Source of the DNA: Burhinus oedicnemus
Lineage: Eukaryota; Chordata; Aves; Charadriiformes; Burhinidae
Direction: 5' to 3'
DNA length: 64,000 nucleotides
Assembly: GCA_008921705.1 (NCBI GenBank)
Contig: VFFE01007215.1
Location: 3,303,097 to 3,367,096 of the forward strand
Shown here piece after piece: positions 62,547-64,000 of this stretch (positions within the stretch are counted from its first letter, which is position 1; each line of letters starts with the position of its first letter). The notes beneath the pieces were generated by a model that was not told where the DNA came from, searched no databases, and saw nothing but the letters and a program-made list of their open reading frames with translations. A program made the translations under genes and the position numbers.

Positions 62547-64000
62547 CAGCAGTTGCTCCACAACTTACTACCTCTGCTTAGCTCAGGGAGTCACTAAAAG
62601 AAATGACCAGAGGATAACAGTTGTTGGGTAGTGTTTTCTTCTGTAAGGAATCAGCTTTTAATAAAGCCTGGCTCTTTTTCATGGGGTTCTTTGAAAAATT
62701 GACTATACATTCCCGTGCATAAGACTCTTTAAGTCTTATAAGCTGGCTGGCCTCTCCCAGGCCATTTTTTTTCTCTCAGTGAGCTTCAGTTTTGCTTTTG
62801 CCTCTAACTCGTGGTTCTAAGAAGTGGTGGGGAATGGGAGGGACTACCAGCGTGGAAGTTTAAAGTAATTTTCATTTATAAAGCAAAGTTCCTGGGGAGT
62901 CACTTTGGGTTGGAGCCAAATCTTTGTTCACCTGTGCAGCCATGAGAGGGCCAGGATGTACACAGCTCACCGCCACCACACAGCTCACTTTCTCTCAATC
63001 CTGGGCTGCTTCGGAGGTCCTGCCATAGCTAAAAGAGTCAAGAGGCCTCGCTGGGCTGTGAAATGACCCGCAGCACTGCCCCAAATCTCTGGCCTGCCAC
63101 GAGACCCCCATCGCATGCCTGACACCCCCATTGGCACACACTGTGCCACGCCAACCAGGCTGCAGGAGGTGGCCGTCCGTCCTGCAGGATGCACCAGCAT
63201 GGCATGGCGACATGTCTAGGGATGCTGCGTGTCACACTTCAGCCGTATTGCATCACAAGCGAGGCTAGGTTTTGTTATAGAAAACAACGACTTTAAATAC
63301 TGCCAGGTAGTTCATGATTTTCCAGGTCTGCCCACGGGTGTCTGGATGGAGAGTGCTGCTTTTTGGGCTGCTGTATGGGAGGGGGGAAAACCTGCCCTAC
63401 AATAAAAACGTTTGTTCAAGCAGTGCTTTTGCTAGTAGATTACATCTCAGCGGAGCCATGAGGACCAATTCTGGCTGCATGAAGGCCTCCCTTGTGGCAA
63501 TATATCTATTCTAAGCATACACAAGTCTCATTAGCATTAATAAATTGGCACTGAGGGGATTTTATAACATCTCTATGGCTGGCTGTCTCAGTTCCCTGCA
63601 GCCGGTTCAGCTTCAGACATGGCTCTGTGAGTAATTTTTAAAGGGGCAGACTGGGAAAAAAATCAAGATGAGGCAGAAGAGGAGCAGAGTTTAATGTAGG
63701 CATGACAGGGAAAGGCAGGGTATCTTTTTACATCTCAGCCCCATTTTCCACTTGTTAGATAAATATGTGACTCTCCCTGAGTCCCCACATGCCATTACCC
63801 TGCCGCTCTCTGGTTAGGTGTGTGAGGGGTGGGAAGGGGAAGGATGTGCTGGTGCTCCTGTTGCCCTGCTTGTATCCCCCCACTTTCTTTTCATCTAACC
63901 TGCTGTCCCCTGCCCATAACACGTCTGACTGTCAGACTATGTAACTCTCTGCTCCTGCTCCCCATCTCCATTGCGTGCAGCTCCCTTCAATCCCCAAGCT

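Larger units (their letters stand above)
56706..64000. other. Unique-looking non-coding sequence to the window end
   Basis: No gene is recognisable. A degenerate TA/TG tract lies at 57064-57130. A GC-richer block at 58440-58800 carries open frames up to 156 codons (58328-58798) in more than one frame and strand. 61915-62160 is similar, with four overlapping frames up to 125 codons. A-tracts lie at 60345-60362 and 61543-61557, without an element body. 63000-63220 is GC-rich with short overlapping frames. The final 300 bases hold only pyrimidine-rich unique sequence. Confidence 0.5.

Noticed and set aside
1..64000. A novel multi-gene system, CRISPR array or viral insertion
   Set aside because: The window shows no gene cluster, no regularly spaced repeat array and no viral protein motif in any open frame; it reads as non-coding vertebrate DNA.

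Overview
The window looks like ordinary nuclear DNA from a bird, mostly or wholly non-coding. The evidence is three 5'-truncated CR1 LINE tails whose 3' ends carry the avian ATTCTATG-type octamer repeats (8290-8545, 21186-21300, 44111-44640), a relic of an older amniote CR1/L3-like LINE end (about 285-615) and a CORE-SINE/MIR copy (about 2741-2960). Interspersed repeats are sparse and CpG is depleted outside a few islands, as is usual for bird DNA. The CR1 tail wording resembles neognath birds, but I cannot name a species.

I find no protein-coding gene I can defend. The longest open frames (196 codons at 35595-36185 +, 189 codons at 50686-51255 -, 171 codons at 48718-49233 -) resemble no family I know and have no supporting exon structure. 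The 165-codon frame at 290-787 runs through an old LINE relic. I see no tRNA, rRNA, snRNA, CRISPR array, operon or complete transposon. The window is best read as a gene desert or part of a long intron.

Layout. 1-3000: poly-A, LINE relic and MIR. 3000-8285: unique sequence. 8290-8545: CR1, then unique sequence with a 38-bp tandem duplication at 9033-9108. 12781-12988: a long decayed NTC/GAN trinucleotide array. 13000-21185: unique sequence with a perfect hairpin (17317-17340), a palindromic short repeat (16573-16681) and an octamer/TAATCC pair (17782-17796). 21186-21300: CR1. 25303-25333: CTAT microsatellite. 29560-29820: two imperfect palindromes side by side, the larger about 155 bp. 30000-44100: unique sequence with small palindromes at 36625-36667 and 36816-36857 and a perfect 13-bp inverted repeat at 42634-42694. 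44111-44640: the longest CR1. 50090-50312: GC-rich block ending in a C-rich tract. 50480-50556: a palindrome related to the one at 16573. 54525-54695: a CpG-dense islet. 56665-56705: CTTT microsatellite. 58148-58206: two perfect stem-loops in tandem. 62479-62546: a 19-bp minisatellite.

I found no new multi-gene system. The most useful leads are the short palindromic repeats, which look like decayed non-autonomous DNA transposons; the perfect inverted repeats at 42634-42694 and 58148-58206; the CpG islet at 54525; and a few possible regulatory or splice signals. Conservation and RNA data would have to test all of these.
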